A program made the translations under genes and the position numbers. Below the pieces are notes generated by a model. The model worked only from the letters and a program-made list of their open reading frames with translations. It made no database searches and was not told the DNA's origin. A DNA stretch of 64,000 bases. It comes from Enterobacteriaceae bacterium RIT714. Lineage in GTDB: Bacteria; Pseudomonadota; Gammaproteobacteria; Enterobacterales; Enterobacteriaceae. The DNA lies in the NCBI GenBank assembly GCA_009668015.1, contig WJYB01000001.1, forward strand, positions 558,001-622,000, in the 5' to 3' direction. Of the stretch, positions 55,259 through 64,000 are shown in pieces; positions within the stretch are counted from its first letter, which is position 1; each line of letters opens with the position of its first letter.

Positions 55259-56795
55259 AAGCTGCGCGCGCGTTCTGTTCCAGACGGAACGCCGCCACCA
55301 GCGACTCCAGCAAGCGTGCCTGATCTTCCAGCGCCCCCGCCGCTGACGAAGAAGCCCCTACCAGAGACGCATTTTGCTGCGTCGTGGAATCCAGCTCCAT
55401 CACCGCACGCGAAATCTGCTCGATTCCCCGGCTTTGCTCTTCCGATGCGGAGGAGATCTCACCCATGATATCGTTCACCCGCGTCACAGAATTCACCACC
55501 TGCTCCATCGTTTGACCCGCTTTTGCCACCAAATCGCTGCCGGTCATGATACGTGACACCGATTCACTGATTAACAGCTCAATATCCTTGGCCGCCTGCG
55601 AACTGCGTTGCGACAGGCTACGCACTTCGCTTGCCACCACCGCAAAACCACGCCCCTGCTCACCGGCACGCGCGGCTTCTACAGCGGCATTTAGCGCCAG
55701 AATATTGGTCTGGAAAGCGATGCTATTGATGACCGCAGTAATGTCGGCGATTTTCTGCGAGCTGGTATTGATGTCGCTCATGGTACTCACCACGTCACGC
55801 ATCACCCGCCCACCCTGCGTCGCGGTTTGCGACGCTTCTGCCGCCAGTTTGCTGGCATGGCGTGCGTTATCGGCGTTATTTTTTACTGTCGCCGTTAACT
55901 CTTCCATACTTGCGGCGGTCTGCACTACCGCTGCGGCCTGCTGTTCCGTTCGCGACGACAGATCAGTATTGCCTTCAGCAATGTCGCTGGCTGCCTGCGA
56001 AACCTGCGCCACACTGCTGCGCACTTCGCCGATCATGGCGCGCAAGGTGTCGTTCATGCGCCCCATTGCGCCCGTCAGCTTGCCCAGTTCATCATCACCC
56101 GGTGCCCGGATATCGGCGCTGAGATCGCCGCTGGCGATGCGTTCTGCCAGCTGGAGATTGTGTTTCACCGGGCGCGTCACCTGACGCGTTACCCACCACG
56201 AGACCAGGACACCAAACAGAATCGCCACCACGCCGACAATAGCGGTAATGGTACTTGAGCTGTTGGCGAGCGAATCGTTATGCGTTTTGACCAGCGCAAT
56301 AATCTCCTTGATGGAGGCGCTGCTGTTATCGCCAGCGGTTTTCACTTTGTCTTCGGCCACTTTCAGCGCCTGAACTGCCGCGGTATCGTTTTTGTCCGCA
56401 TTCAACGCGGTCATCGCCGTTTGCATTTCAGCAACACTGCTTTGAAAAGAGGCCAGATGACCGCCAATCGCGTCGATCACTTGCCCTTCCTGCGCTGTCC
56501 ACTGCAGTTTTTTGGCCTCATCGGTCAGCTCTGCGGCATGTTTGACATAACCAGCCAGCAATTGCCCCGCCTTTTCTTCTCCGGTGTAGAGGTATTTGAG
56601 ACGGTTAATTTTGGCCTGGAAAACTTCAATATTGATGTTGTAGATCAAATTGGTTTGTTGATAGACATCGCGGATCTCTTTGAAGCGCAGTACGCTCATG
56701 ACGGTAGATACTGCCACCAGTAGCAATACCAGTCCAAAACCTGCCGCGAGCTTTCTGCTCATTTTTATATTTCGTAATCGTTGGCTGACACTCAT
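55257..56795 (-). CDS. Methyl-accepting chemotaxis protein with periplasmic four-helix sensor
   Basis: This 512-residue classic transmembrane chemoreceptor has TM1 (about residues 12-33), a helical periplasmic ligand domain (to about 190) and TM2 with [25 protein letters not shown] segment, methylation helices and the conserved [20 protein letters not shown] tip follow. The C-terminus ends EQNARAA, so the CheR/CheB-tethering pentapeptide NWETF is absent and it would rely on other receptors for adaptation. The ligand is unknown. It is inserted between yncD and mcbR relative to E. coli K-12. Confidence 0.9.
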   Translation of the reverse strand: MSVSQRLRNIKMSRKLAAGFGLVLLLVAVSTVMSVLRFKEIRDVYQQTNLIYNINIEVFQAKINRLKYLYTGEEKAGQLLAGYVKHAAELTDEAKKLQWTAQEGQVIDAIGGHLASFQSSVAEMQTAMTALNADKNDTAAVQALKVAEDKVKTAGDNSSASIKEIIALVKTHNDSLANSSSTITAIVGVVAILFGVLVSWWVTRQVTRPVKHNLQLAERIASGDLSADIRAPGDDELGKLTGAMGRMNDTLRAMIGEVRSSVAQVSQAASDIAEGNTDLSSRTEQQAAAVVQTAASMEELTATVKNNADNARHASKLAAEASQTATQGGRVMRDVVSTMSDINTSSQKIADITAVINSIAFQTNILALNAAVEAARAGEQGRGFAVVASEVRSLSQRSSQAAKDIELLISESVSRIMTGSDLVAKAGQTMEQVVNSVTRVNDIMGEISSASEEQSRGIEQISRAVMELDSTTQQNASLVGASSSAAGALEDQARLLESLVAAFRLEQNARAA

Positions 56796-56982
56796 CTTCC
56801 TGCTCCTTTATAGGCAAACGTGCCTGAAGCATTTATCGGCAGAATTTCAGGTTATTTCATAGTCAGGAAGATCGTATCAGTCGCAAAAATGAAATAGCGT
56901 TCCCGGTCGCCAGCGGCCACCGGGAAATAATACAGAGGAGAGATAGTTTGAACGGAAAAGTAAAACTGAATTAAATTATCAC

Positions 56983-57651
56983 CTAACTAAAATATTGTTG
57001 CAGTAACAGCGCCGTTGAGCCGTCAATCAGTTTATCAATCGCTTTTTGACTGGCTGCCACATCGCCCTGCTCAAGCACGGTCAGAAGTTCATCATAGCGA
57101 TAGGAGTATTGCGCGATATCGTGCACATCTTCATACAGATAGTTAAAGCACGGGCCAATGCGCACCCAAAGTTGCTCAATCAATGACGTTAATGTTGGCA
57201 TCTGGGCATATTCATACAGGCGGAAACGAAACACCCGGTTAGCGTGCAGCGCGCGCTGGGCTTCGCCATCACGCATCGCGTTATGGAATTTTTCCGCCAG
57301 TTCACGTAATTCCTGCAGCTTGCTCTCCGTCATCTTTTCGCAGGCGGCGGCCACTGCCATCGTCTCGAGTTGCTTGCGGATGAGGTTAATTTCCGTATAA
57401 CGATCGAGCGTTATTTCCGGTACCAGAAAAGCCTGCGCCGGAGTGGCATGCAAGGCCCCGGCAGAAACCAGACGCAAAAGTGCCTCGCGAACCGGCGTAA
57501 TGCTGGTGCCTAATTTATCCGCAATCTCTTTGGTAATGAGCCTTGCGCCTGGTTTGAGCGCTCCGGCAATCAACGCCCCTTTCAGACTGACCTCAACTTG
57601 CATAGTTAGGCTCAGTCGTTGTGCTTTTTCCAAATTTTCCAAATCAAGCAT
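56983..57651 (-). CDS. mcbR: GntR-family (FadR subgroup) regulator, McbR homolog
   Basis: This 222-residue regulator has a winged helix (GALKPGARLITKEIADKLGT, then SITPVREALLRLVSAGAL) and an FCD-type helical ligand domain containing IEQLWVRIGPCFNYLYEDVH. E. coli McbR (YncC) represses colanic-acid-related genes and yncD-linked functions and occupies this synteny slot between yncD and curA. Identity here is moderate rather than close. The start at 57651 has AAGGAAGAG upstream. A longer frame to 57687 lacks one. Confidence 0.82.
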   Translation of the reverse strand: MLDLENLEKAQRLSLTMQVEVSLKGALIAGALKPGARLITKEIADKLGTSITPVREALLRLVSAGALHATPAQAFLVPEITLDRYTEINLIRKQLETMAVAAACEKMTESKLQELRELAEKFHNAMRDGEAQRALHANRVFRFRLYEYAQMPTLTSLIEQLWVRIGPCFNYLYEDVHDIAQYSYRYDELLTVLEQGDVAASQKAIDKLIDGSTALLLQQYFS

Positions 57652-57873
57652 GTTCTCTTCCTTCAGCTTAAAATAAGCGCTATTCACTACTCCGTATTGA
57701 CCCTAACGAAGCTTTCAAGATATATCCTGTATCTACATGCCTGGTGTTGGAGTGACGCTAAAATGAACAACAAAAATTTATATTTTTTTCTGCATACCGC
57801 GCCTGGCGGATCGGTATGGTTGCGGCTATGCGCGTATAATTTAAGACATTATAGTCAAATTTAAGAATATATT

Positions 57874-57893
57874 ATGGCGGGCATTCCCGCCAT
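57874..57893 (-). terminator. Hairpin after curA
   Basis: ATGGCGGG and CCCGCCAT form an eight-base stem with a four-base loop just after the curA stop. The minus-strand tail AATATATTCTT is only partly T-rich. Confidence 0.45.
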
Positions 57894-57904
57894 ATTGAGT
57901 ATAT

Positions 57905-58942
57905 TTAGTTATCCTTCGCGACGCGTATCACGACTTTACCGAAATTTTTACCTTCAAGCAGGCCTATAAACGCTTGCGGTGCGTTTTCCAGTCCTTCCGT
58001 CACCTGCTCGCGATAGTGAATTTTACCCTCTTTCACCCAGCGTCCCATCTCTTCCTGGAACTCCTGAATGCGATGGCCGTAATCCTGACCGATGATAAAG
58101 CCCTGCATCCGGATACGTTTCTTAAGCAGCGTGCCCATCAGCAGCGGCAGGCGATCCGGTCCTTCCGGCAGCCCGGTCGCGTTATAACCGCTCACCAGTC
58201 CGCACACCGGGACCCGCGCCGAGGTATTCAGCAGCGGCAGGACGGCATCAAAGACTTTGCCGCCGACATTCTCGTAATAGACATCAATGCCCTGCGGACA
58301 CGCCTCCGCCAGCTGACGGGCAAAATCATCGGCATGATGATCAAGGCACCGATCGAAGCCTAAAACCTCAACCGCGTGGCGGCATTTTTCCGCACCGCCC
58401 GCCACACCGACGACGTGACAGCCTTTAATTTTGCCAATCTGCCCTACCGTCGCGCCAACCGGCCCGGTGGCCGCGGCAACCACCAGCGTCTCGCCGGCTT
58501 TCGGCTGACCAATGTCCAGCAGGCCCATATACGCGGTGAACCCCGGCATCCCCAGAATACCCAATGACCACGAAGGATGGTCAGGATTATCCCCGAGCTT
58601 GACCAGACCCGTGCCGTCGGAAAGCTCAAATTCCTGCCAGCCGCTGTAGCCTAATACCCACTCACCGGCTTTAAACTTCGGATGGCGAGACTGTTCCACA
58701 CGGCTCACCGTGCCGCCGACCATCACCGCCCCGATTTCGACCGGCGGGGAGTAAGACGGTGCATCACTCATGCGGCCACGCATATAGGGATCGAGCGACA
58801 ACCAGATCGTACGCAGCAGCACTTGTCCTTCTGCGAGCTCGGGAACAGGTTGTTCTTCTAAGCGGAAATTATTTGCAACCGGCGCGCCTTGCGGACGTGA
58901 TGCCAGCACCAGGCGACGGTTTGTTTTTGCAGTTTGACTCAT
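57905..58942 (-). CDS. curA: NADPH-dependent curcumin/medium-chain reductase CurA (YncB)
   Basis: This 345-residue zinc-independent medium-chain dehydrogenase/reductase has the Rossmann segment VVAAATGPVGATVGQIGKIK, plus YYENVGGKVFDAVLPLLN and the N-terminal DPYMRGRMSDAPSY. It matches the E. coli NADPH-dependent curcumin reductase in length and sequence. The start at 58942 is preceded by AAGGAGCG. A seven-residue upstream extension is unlikely. Confidence 0.95.
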   Translation of the reverse strand: MSQTAKTNRRLVLASRPQGAPVANNFRLEEQPVPELAEGQVLLRTIWLSLDPYMRGRMSDAPSYSPPVEIGAVMVGGTVSRVEQSRHPKFKAGEWVLGYSGWQEFELSDGTGLVKLGDNPDHPSWSLGILGMPGFTAYMGLLDIGQPKAGETLVVAAATGPVGATVGQIGKIKGCHVVGVAGGAEKCRHAVEVLGFDRCLDHHADDFARQLAEACPQGIDVYYENVGGKVFDAVLPLLNTSARVPVCGLVSGYNATGLPEGPDRLPLLMGTLLKKRIRMQGFIIGQDYGHRIQEFQEEMGRWVKEGKIHYREQVTEGLENAPQAFIGLLEGKNFGKVVIRVAKDN

Positions 58943-59007
58943 GGATCGCTCCTTATTGCGCAAATGTCTTTAGAGACTAGCCGCTGTGACGGACAAGCGC
59001 CTTACCA

Positions 59008-59583
59008 TTACGAGCCTGACTGATTAAGCCTCACCACCAGGTAAACGCACGGCTCTTGCGTCTCATTAATGAACCGACAGTCATTCGGCGGCCCCAGCTC
59101 CAGGCAATCTCCGGCCTGCATCTGGTGACGAGTATCGCCTTCCAGGAACACCAGTTCACCGGACTGCAGCCAAATCAGCTGACGCGCCAGGGCATAGGAC
59201 GAGGCTGGCATCGGCACGTCGCTTCCGGCGGGGAGTTCAACCTGAACCAGATCAATCGGCATATCGGTCCGCGGCGACACATGACGACGCAGGTAATGGC
59301 TCTGCGGATCGCGCCAGACCGGCTGACTGGCGAAGCGCAACAGTTTGCCCTCCTGCATCTCGGCCCGGGCAATCAGGGTCGACATACTGATCCCGAACGC
59401 ACCTGACAGACGCGCCAGCAGCGTCGCCGTCGGGCTACTTTCACTGCGCTCAATTTTGTGGATCATCGCGCGCGACACGCCCGCACGCTGGGCAAGCTCG
59501 CTGAGAGACCATCCGCGCGATTCACGCTCAAGGCGAATGCGCGCGCTAATGCGTTGATTCATATCGTCTGGCATAGTGTTCAT
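59008..59583 (-). CDS. XRE-cupin transcriptional regulator
   Basis: This 191-residue protein has an N-terminal XRE helix-turn-helix (about residues 15-70: LSELAQRAGVSRAMIHKIER) and a C-terminal cupin (LIWLQSGELVFLEGDTRHQM, QAGDCLELGPPNDCRFINET). The layout is like SutR/YdcN and PuuR-type regulators, but the sequence is not SutR. It is divergent from mnaT with two copies of a palindrome between, pointing to autoregulation and control of mnaT-ydcZ. The ribosome site is weak. Internal ATGs at 59574 and 59562 cannot be excluded. Confidence 0.85.
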   Translation of the reverse strand: MNTMPDDMNQRISARIRLERESRGWSLSELAQRAGVSRAMIHKIERSESSPTATLLARLSGAFGISMSTLIARAEMQEGKLLRFASQPVWRDPQSHYLRRHVSPRTDMPIDLVQVELPAGSDVPMPASSYALARQLIWLQSGELVFLEGDTRHQMQAGDCLELGPPNDCRFINETQEPCVYLVVRLNQSGS

Positions 59584-59590
59584 GACGTCA

Positions 59591-59600
59591 TACTATAGTG
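59591..59600. promoter_or_regulatory. Candidate operator 1 of the XRE regulator
   Basis: TACTATAGTG lies 8 bases upstream of the regulator start and matches the perfect palindrome at 59700 at nine of ten positions. Confidence 0.5.
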
Positions 59601-59699
59601 TAAGAAGCTGAATTCAATGCCCTTGTCATAACAAAAAAATATGTCTTATGCCATAGCGCGACAGCGAACCGTTTGTGTAATATTGTGACTAATACGTAC

Positions 59700-59709
59700 C
59701 ACTATAGTG
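59700..59709. promoter_or_regulatory. Candidate operator 2, upstream of mnaT
   Basis: CACTATAGTG is a perfect ten-base palindrome 24 bases upstream of mnaT. Together with the copy at 59591 it brackets the divergent promoter region. Confidence 0.55.
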
Positions 59710-59732
59710 AACAACATATTCCGGGGTTACCG

Positions 59733-60251
59733 ATGATCATTCGCCACGCCAGTAAAGAGGATTGCGCCGCCATTGGCGAGATTTATAACCACGCTGTATT
59801 ACATACCGCCGCGATCTGGAACGACACGACCGTAGACACGGATAATCGTATCGCCTGGTTTGAAGCCCGCACGCTGATGGGCTATCCGGTGCTGGTGAGC
59901 GAGGAAAACGGCATCGTCACCGGCTATGCATCGTTCGGTGACTGGCGGGCCTTTGAGGGTTTCCGTCATACGGTTGAACATTCGGTCTACGTCCATCCCG
60001 ACCATCAGGGGAAAGGTATTGGACGCGAATTGATGAAAAAGCTGATTGTCGAGGCACGCCAGACAGGTAAACACGTCATGGTGGCGGGCATCGAGGCGCA
60101 AAATCACGCGTCCATCCATCTGCACGACACGCTCGGTTTTACCATTACCGGCCAGATGCCGCAGGTCGGAACCAAATTCGGACGCTGGCTGGATCTGACG
60201 TTTATGCAGCTCCAGCTGGATAACCGCAGCGAACCGGACGCCCGCGAATGA
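59733..60251 (+). CDS. mnaT: L-amino acid N-acyltransferase MnaT (methionine sulfoximine/sulfone type)
   Basis: This 172-residue GNAT enzyme has VHPDHQGKGIGRELMKKLIV as the acetyl-CoA loop and YNHAVLHTAAIWNDTTVDTD typical of phosphinothricin/methionine-sulfoximine acetyltransferases. It matches E. coli MnaT (YncA), which acetylates methionine derivatives, and aligns in length from the ATG at 59733. Its stop overlaps the ydcZ start (ATGA). Confidence 0.94.
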   Translation: MIIRHASKEDCAAIGEIYNHAVLHTAAIWNDTTVDTDNRIAWFEARTLMGYPVLVSEENGIVTGYASFGDWRAFEGFRHTVEHSVYVHPDHQGKGIGRELMKKLIVEARQTGKHVMVAGIEAQNHASIHLHDTLGFTITGQMPQVGTKFGRWLDLTFMQLQLDNRSEPDARE

Positions 60252-60697
60252 ATCAATCGCTGACGCTGGTGTTCCTGGTGGCTGCCGGGATTGGTCTGGT
60301 GGTGCAAAATACGCTGATGGTGCGCATCACTCAGTCATCTTCCACCATTTTGATCGCGATGCTGCTGAATTCGCTGGTGGGTATTGTGCTGTTCGTCAGC
60401 ATTTTGCTGCTTAAAAATGGGGCGGCGGGCTTCAGCGAACTGGTGTCGACCGTACGCTGGTGGACGTTGATACCGGGATTACTGGGTTCATTTTTTGTTT
60501 TCGCCAGCATCAGTGGCTATCAATATGTCGGGGCCGCAACCACTATTGCGGTGCTGGTCGCCAGTCAGTTGATTGGTGGGCTGGTGATGGACGTGTTGAG
60601 AAGTCAGGGTATCCCGCTGCGGGCGCTGATCGGCCCGGTATGCGGTGCGGTGCTGCTGGTGATCGGCGCCTGGCTGGTAGCCCGACGCCAGTTTTAG
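60248..60697 (+). CDS. ydcZ: YdcZ-family DMT membrane protein (DUF606)
   Basis: This 149-residue inner-membrane protein has about five spans and the DUF606 pattern MLLNSLVGIVLFVSILLLKN and FVFASISGYQYVGAATTIAV. It is coupled to mnaT, as in E. coli. Transport function is likely but the substrate is unknown. Confidence 0.92.
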   Translation: MNQSLTLVFLVAAGIGLVVQNTLMVRITQSSSTILIAMLLNSLVGIVLFVSILLLKNGAAGFSELVSTVRWWTLIPGLLGSFFVFASISGYQYVGAATTIAVLVASQLIGGLVMDVLRSQGIPLRALIGPVCGAVLLVIGAWLVARRQF

Positions 60698-60699
60698 GA

Positions 60700-60777
60700 T
60701 TACAGGATCGCGCCGCCTTTGACTTGTGATAACACAATCACCCGTTCATTCGGTTTTTGAATCACTACGCTTTTGAT
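60700..60777 (-). pseudogene. rspB: N-terminal relic of rspB (zinc-type dehydrogenase)
   Basis: Sixteen bases after the rspA stop, the minus strand reads ATC AAA AGC then codons giving IKSVVIQKPNERVIV. This aligns with the first 15 residues of E. coli RspB (MKSILIEKPNQLAIV), with the start codon ATG changed to ATC. Homology then stops and the frame ends at 60700. The remaining ~320 codons are absent, and ydcZ lies immediately beyond. Confidence 0.7.
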
Positions 60778-60791
60778 GGTTCGCGCCTGTT

Positions 60792-62006
60792 TTACCAGTT
60801 CCATAACGTGCCATCTTCCAGCCGCGCCACCGGCAGATAGGCCGGATCGTAGGGATATTTTGCAGCCCGTTTTTCGTCAAATTCGATGCCGAGCCCCGGC
60901 TTGTCCCCCGGATGCATATAGCCGTGATCAAAGCTCCAGCTGTGCGGGAAGACCTCCAGCATTTGTTCGGAGTATCCCATGTATTCCTGCACGCCAAAAT
61001 TGGGCACCCACAGATCGAAATGCAGCGCTGCGGCATGGCAAATGGGCGACAGATCGGACGGGCCGTGCGAACCGGTTCGCACCTGATACAACGAGGCGAA
61101 ATCAGCGATTCGCCGCATACCCGTAATCCCGCCCGCATGGGTGATCGTGGTACGGATATAGTCGATAAGCTGCTCTTCAATCAGCTGTTTGCAGTCCCAG
61201 ATACTATTGAAGACCTCCCCCACGGCAATCGGCGTGACGGTATGCTGGCGGATGAGGCGGAAACAGGCCTGATTTTCTGCCGGCGTGGGGTCTTCCATCC
61301 AGAACATGCGGAAGGGTTCAATGCTTTTGCCAAAGCGCGCGGCTTCGATTGGCGTCAAACGATGGTGCATGTCGTGCAGCAAGTGCTCATCGAAACCAAA
61401 TTTGCTGCGTACCGCGTCGAAAAGTTTAGGGGTAAAATCGAGGTATTTTTCAGTGGACCACAGCTGTTCTTCCGGCCAGTTGCCCTTGGTGGCAGGCTCA
61501 TACGCCAGCCCTTTTCCTTTAGACATTCCGTACGTGGTTTTCATCCCCGGCACGCCGCATTGCACCCGGATCGCCCTGAAACCCCTCTCTTTGTGACGGG
61601 CATAATCTTCCAGCACATCATCAATGGTGTGCCCGGTGGTGTGGCAATAGACCATTACCCCTTCGCGGGAGGCGCCGCCCAGCAGCTGATAAAGTGGCAT
61701 TCCGGCAGCTTTGGCTTTGATGTCCCATAGCGCCATATCCACCGCCGAGATCGCGGACATCGTGACCGGTCCGCGACGCCAGTACGCGCCTTTGTAGAAA
61801 AATTGCCAGATGTCTTCAATGCGGTGAGCATCGCGGCCCATCAGCTGCGGGCAGAGATGATCCTTCAGATAGGAGGCAACCGAAAGCTCACGCCCGTTCA
61901 GCGTGGCGTCGCCAAGTCCAACGATCCCCTCGTCGGTGGTGATTTTGAGGGTAACAAAATTGCGTCCCGGGCAGGTGACAAAGACTTCAGCCCCGACAAT
62001 TTTCAT
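60792..62006 (-). CDS. rspA: Enolase-superfamily D-mannonate dehydratase-like protein RspA
   Basis: This 404-residue mandelate-racemase/ManD family protein is nearly identical in pattern to E. coli RspA. It carries [60 protein letters not shown] and [20 protein letters not shown] with the metal and base residues of the family. RspA was named as a starvation-sensing protein affecting homoserine lactone levels, and family members dehydrate D-mannonate. The usual partner rspB is reduced to a relic here. Confidence 0.94.
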   Translation of the reverse strand: MKIVGAEVFVTCPGRNFVTLKITTDEGIVGLGDATLNGRELSVASYLKDHLCPQLMGRDAHRIEDIWQFFYKGAYWRRGPVTMSAISAVDMALWDIKAKAAGMPLYQLLGGASREGVMVYCHTTGHTIDDVLEDYARHKERGFRAIRVQCGVPGMKTTYGMSKGKGLAYEPATKGNWPEEQLWSTEKYLDFTPKLFDAVRSKFGFDEHLLHDMHHRLTPIEAARFGKSIEPFRMFWMEDPTPAENQACFRLIRQHTVTPIAVGEVFNSIWDCKQLIEEQLIDYIRTTITHAGGITGMRRIADFASLYQVRTGSHGPSDLSPICHAAALHFDLWVPNFGVQEYMGYSEQMLEVFPHSWSFDHGYMHPGDKPGLGIEFDEKRAAKYPYDPAYLPVARLEDGTLWNW

Positions 62007-62117
62007 AATCCAGTTCCTTACATCGTTTGTTGTGATGTAAGCAACTTAGCGAATCATTCAACTACCATACAAGTATAACAATCAGAGAATCATCCATCGA
62101 TCACAAAACAGAGGCGC

Positions 62118-62444
62118 TTATGCACGCCCCCAACCGGCCACGATGATCAGCATGCCGCACAGCGCAATGAGCGCACCGGCCCAGTCATAGACGCTTAACT
62201 TTACGCCATCCACCACTCGCAGCCAGAGAAGCGCGGTACAGACATACACGCCGCCATAAGCGGCGTAGACCCGTCCGCTCGCCGCCGGATGCAGCGTCAG
62301 CAACCAGACAAAAAGCGCCAGCGCCACACCCGCAGGCAGAAGCAACAGAATCGACGCCCCTCGTTTTAACCATAGCCAGGGCAAGAAACAGCCGATGATT
62401 TCGCACAGCGCCGTTGCAAAGAAAAGTAAGGTGGTTTTCATCAT
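62118..62444 (-). CDS. ynfA: YnfA family small membrane protein (SMR-like)
   Basis: This 108-residue, four-span inner-membrane protein of the UPF0060 family contains [20 protein letters not shown] and [20 protein letters not shown], with family length matched exactly. YnfA in Shigella has been linked to multidrug efflux. It is divergent from ynfB. Confidence 0.95.
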   Translation of the reverse strand: MMKTTLLFFATALCEIIGCFLPWLWLKRGASILLLLPAGVALALFVWLLTLHPAASGRVYAAYGGVYVCTALLWLRVVDGVKLSVYDWAGALIALCGMLIIVAGWGRA

Positions 62445-62596
62445 TTTTAGCGTTCAGTGAGATCAGGTTTAACCATCATAAGCGATCATTGTGTCTGCTT
62501 TTCCATACCGGCAACACGGGTATGCCCTCTTTTCGGATTGGTGTAGAATTGGCTACGGGTAATCCGTTTGTCAGCACCCAATAAAAGGAACACGCA

Positions 62597-62935
62597 ATGA
62601 GTACATTAAGCAAACGTCTCTCTGTGGCGGCCATGCTCTCCCTGGCGGCTATCGCCTTCAGCGCGCCGGTGTCTGCCCAGACCAGTAAACTGATCATTGA
62701 ATCGGGAGACAGTGCCCAGAGCCGCCAGAATGCCGCAATGGACAAAGAGCAATGGAATGACACCCGTAACCTTCGTCAGAAGGTGAACAAACGTGCCGAG
62801 AAAGAGTGGGATAAAGAAGACGTCGCGTTTGATTCCCGCGACAGATGCCAGCAGAGCGCGAACGTTAACGCCTACTGGGAACCTAACACGCTGCGTTGTC
62901 TGGATCGACGTACCGGCCGCACGGTCGCACCTTAA
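62597..62935 (+). CDS. ynfB: Periplasmic protein YnfB (UPF0482)
   Basis: This 112-residue secreted protein has a signal peptide (residues 1-27, ending APVSA before QTSKLIIE). The mature part has [20 protein letters not shown] and two cysteines (C93 region DRCQQSA, LRCLDRR) that may pair. Function is unknown. AAAGGAA precedes the ATG. It is followed by speG. Confidence 0.93.
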   Translation: MSTLSKRLSVAAMLSLAAIAFSAPVSAQTSKLIIESGDSAQSRQNAAMDKEQWNDTRNLRQKVNKRAEKEWDKEDVAFDSRDRCQQSANVNAYWEPNTLRCLDRRTGRTVAP

Positions 62936-62958
62936 TTTGAACGCCTGAAAGGATGATT

Positions 62959-63519
62959 ATGGCCAGCCCCTTAGTGATAAAACTCAGACCGCTGGAGCGC
63001 GAGGATTTGCGCTTTGTTCACCAGCTCGACAACAACGCCAGCGTGATGCGTTACTGGTTCGAAGAACCTTACGAGGCCTTTGTCGAGCTTTCCGACCTGT
63101 ACGATAAACACATTCACGATCAGAGCGAGCGCCGTTTCGTTGTCGAGTGTGACGGGGAAAAAGCAGGTCTGGTTGAGTTAGTTGAGATTAACCACGTCCA
63201 CCGCCGGGCAGAATTTCAGATCATCATCTCGCCTGATTACCAGGGCAAAGGCCTGGCGAGCCGGGCGGCAAAACTGGCGATGGATTACGGATTTACGGTT
63301 CTCAACCTCTACAAACTCTATCTTATTGTTGATAAAGAGAATGAAAAAGCCATCCACATTTACCGCAAACTCGGTTTCATGGTGGAAGGTGAACTGATTC
63401 ATGAATTCTTTATTAACGGTGAGTACCGCAACACTATCCGGATGTGCATTTTCCAGCAGCAATATCTGGCGGAACACCGGGCGTCCGGCAATACCCTGCT
63501 AAAACCTACCGCGCAGTAA
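62959..63519 (+). CDS. speG: Spermidine N(1)-acetyltransferase SpeG
   Basis: This 186-residue GNAT enzyme acetylates spermidine and spermine to prevent polyamine toxicity. It contains [40 protein letters not shown] and [20 protein letters not shown], and ends LLKPTAQ as in E. coli. I chose the ATG at 62959, giving the E. coli length with GAAAGG six bases upstream. The ATG at 62953 is too close to that site. Confidence 0.96.
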   Translation: MASPLVIKLRPLEREDLRFVHQLDNNASVMRYWFEEPYEAFVELSDLYDKHIHDQSERRFVVECDGEKAGLVELVEINHVHRRAEFQIIISPDYQGKGLASRAAKLAMDYGFTVLNLYKLYLIVDKENEKAIHIYRKLGFMVEGELIHEFFINGEYRNTIRMCIFQQQYLAEHRASGNTLLKPTAQ

Positions 63520-63537
63520 CCTGCGCGGTTTTCTTTT
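63508..63537 (+). terminator. Rho-independent terminator of speG
   Basis: ACCGCGCAG (63508-63516) pairs with CTGCGCGGT (63521-63529), followed by TTTCTTTT. It includes the speG stop codon. Confidence 0.9.
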
Positions 63538-63543
63538 ACGCTA

Positions 63544-64000
63544 TCAGTAGTAATCAATACTGTTTTTAATGGTGAACTTCCGCTCAACGGCGGGTTTTAC
63601 GCTCTCATCTTTAATCTGCAATTCGCAGGTAACCGGATTATGATGCCGATCGTAATCGCAGCTCTGCTTTACCGTGCCGAGCGGTTTATCGTTAAGCAGA
63701 CTGACCGCCGAATAATCCAGCTTTTTACGCTTATCGCTTGACGGCGTCGCGGCAACGGACAGATGTTGCTCGCCTGACACCGTGGTTTTACCCAGCGGGT
63801 AGCCATCGGCATCGTAGCGATATTTCACTTCCATCTCTTTGCCATGCGCCGTCACGATAAACCCGTTATCGTCGGTATCCCAGGTCACGCCCGCTGAAGG
63901 CAGTTCGGCTAACTGACATTTCCCCTGCAGCTTAATTTTTTGCTGCTGGGTTTCGGCATCGACATAAAAATTGGCGTCCAGCACCAGCGAAACGCCGGTA
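63544..64000 (-). CDS. ynfC: Lipoprotein YnfC, N-terminus outside window
   Basis: The C-terminal ~151 residues of the YnfC family (UPF0257) are present: LQGKCQLAELPSAGVTWDTD, RYDADGYPLGKTTVSGEQHL, ending IKNSIDYY. The open frame continues past position 64000 (TGVSLVLDANFYV). The lipobox and start lie to the right of the window. It converges on speG with the terminator between. Confidence 0.9.
   Translation of the reverse strand, partial: TGVSLVLDANFYVDAETQQQKIKLQGKCQLAELPSAGVTWDTDDNGFIVTAHGKEMEVKYRYDADGYPLGKTTVSGEQHLSVAATPSSDKRKKLDYSAVSLLNDKPLGTVKQSCDYDRHHNPVTCELQIKDESVKPAVERKFTIKNSIDYY

Noticed and set aside
60746-61180. 145-codon frame inside the rspA 3' half on the same strand
   Set aside because: Alternate reading frame of rspA without domain or start signals.

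Overview
The window is chromosomal DNA of an enterobacterium closest in layout to Citrobacter/Salmonella. The backbone genes are near-identical in content and order to the E. coli fdn-nar-ync region: fdnH/fdnG, yddG, narUZYWV, nhoA, yddH, pptA, yncG, ansP, yncE, yncD, mcbR, curA, mnaT, ydcZ, rspA, ynfA, ynfB, speG and ynfC. Two Salmonella/Citrobacter-type landmarks, an OmpD-type porin and the smvA/smvR efflux pair, lie in the same neighbourhood. Genus is inferred from synteny and remembered family sequences, not from a search. No rRNA, tRNA, CRISPR array, complete insertion sequence or prophage was seen.

Layout. 1-6372: formate dehydrogenase-N (fdnH partial, selenocysteine-containing fdnG), the aromatic amino acid exporter yddG and an OmpD-like porin. 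6407-14401: a GFA-family zinc protein, a LysR regulator, and a divergent seven-gene operon. That operon encodes a complete branched-chain-type ABC importer, an ATC-hydrolase-family protein and an N-carbamoyl-L-amino-acid hydrolase. 14457-17272: a small accessory island with a broken IS30-family transposase, an unknown gene, a DUF3916-like gene and a gene with a SUFU-like C-terminus. 17610-29074: smvA/smvR with palindromic operators, the narU-narZYWV nitrate system and nhoA.

29149-38360: a three-gene ABC importer, yddH, a lipoprotein coupled to a truncated toxin-like fragment, a second EF-G with a divergent ArsR-family regulator, a type II toxin-antitoxin pair, pptA and yncG. 38413-45914: an eight-gene operon (two FMN monooxygenases, an M20D deacylase, a GNAT acetyltransferase and a polar amino acid ABC importer with two binding proteins). 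Its content matches the Bacillus yxe S-(2-succino)cysteine salvage cluster. 46025-50226: a P-loop kinase, an Aer-like receptor, a cupin and a LysR regulator. 50227-64000: ansP, yncE/yncD (Fur box between them), a chemoreceptor, mcbR, curA, an XRE-cupin regulator divergent from mnaT-ydcZ, a relic of rspB beside rspA, then ynfA, ynfB, speG and partial ynfC.

Together the genes cover anaerobic formate-to-nitrate respiration, toxic-compound efflux, and two separate accessory operons. Both accessory operons are predicted (inference) to import sulfur-containing amino acid derivatives and release cysteine.
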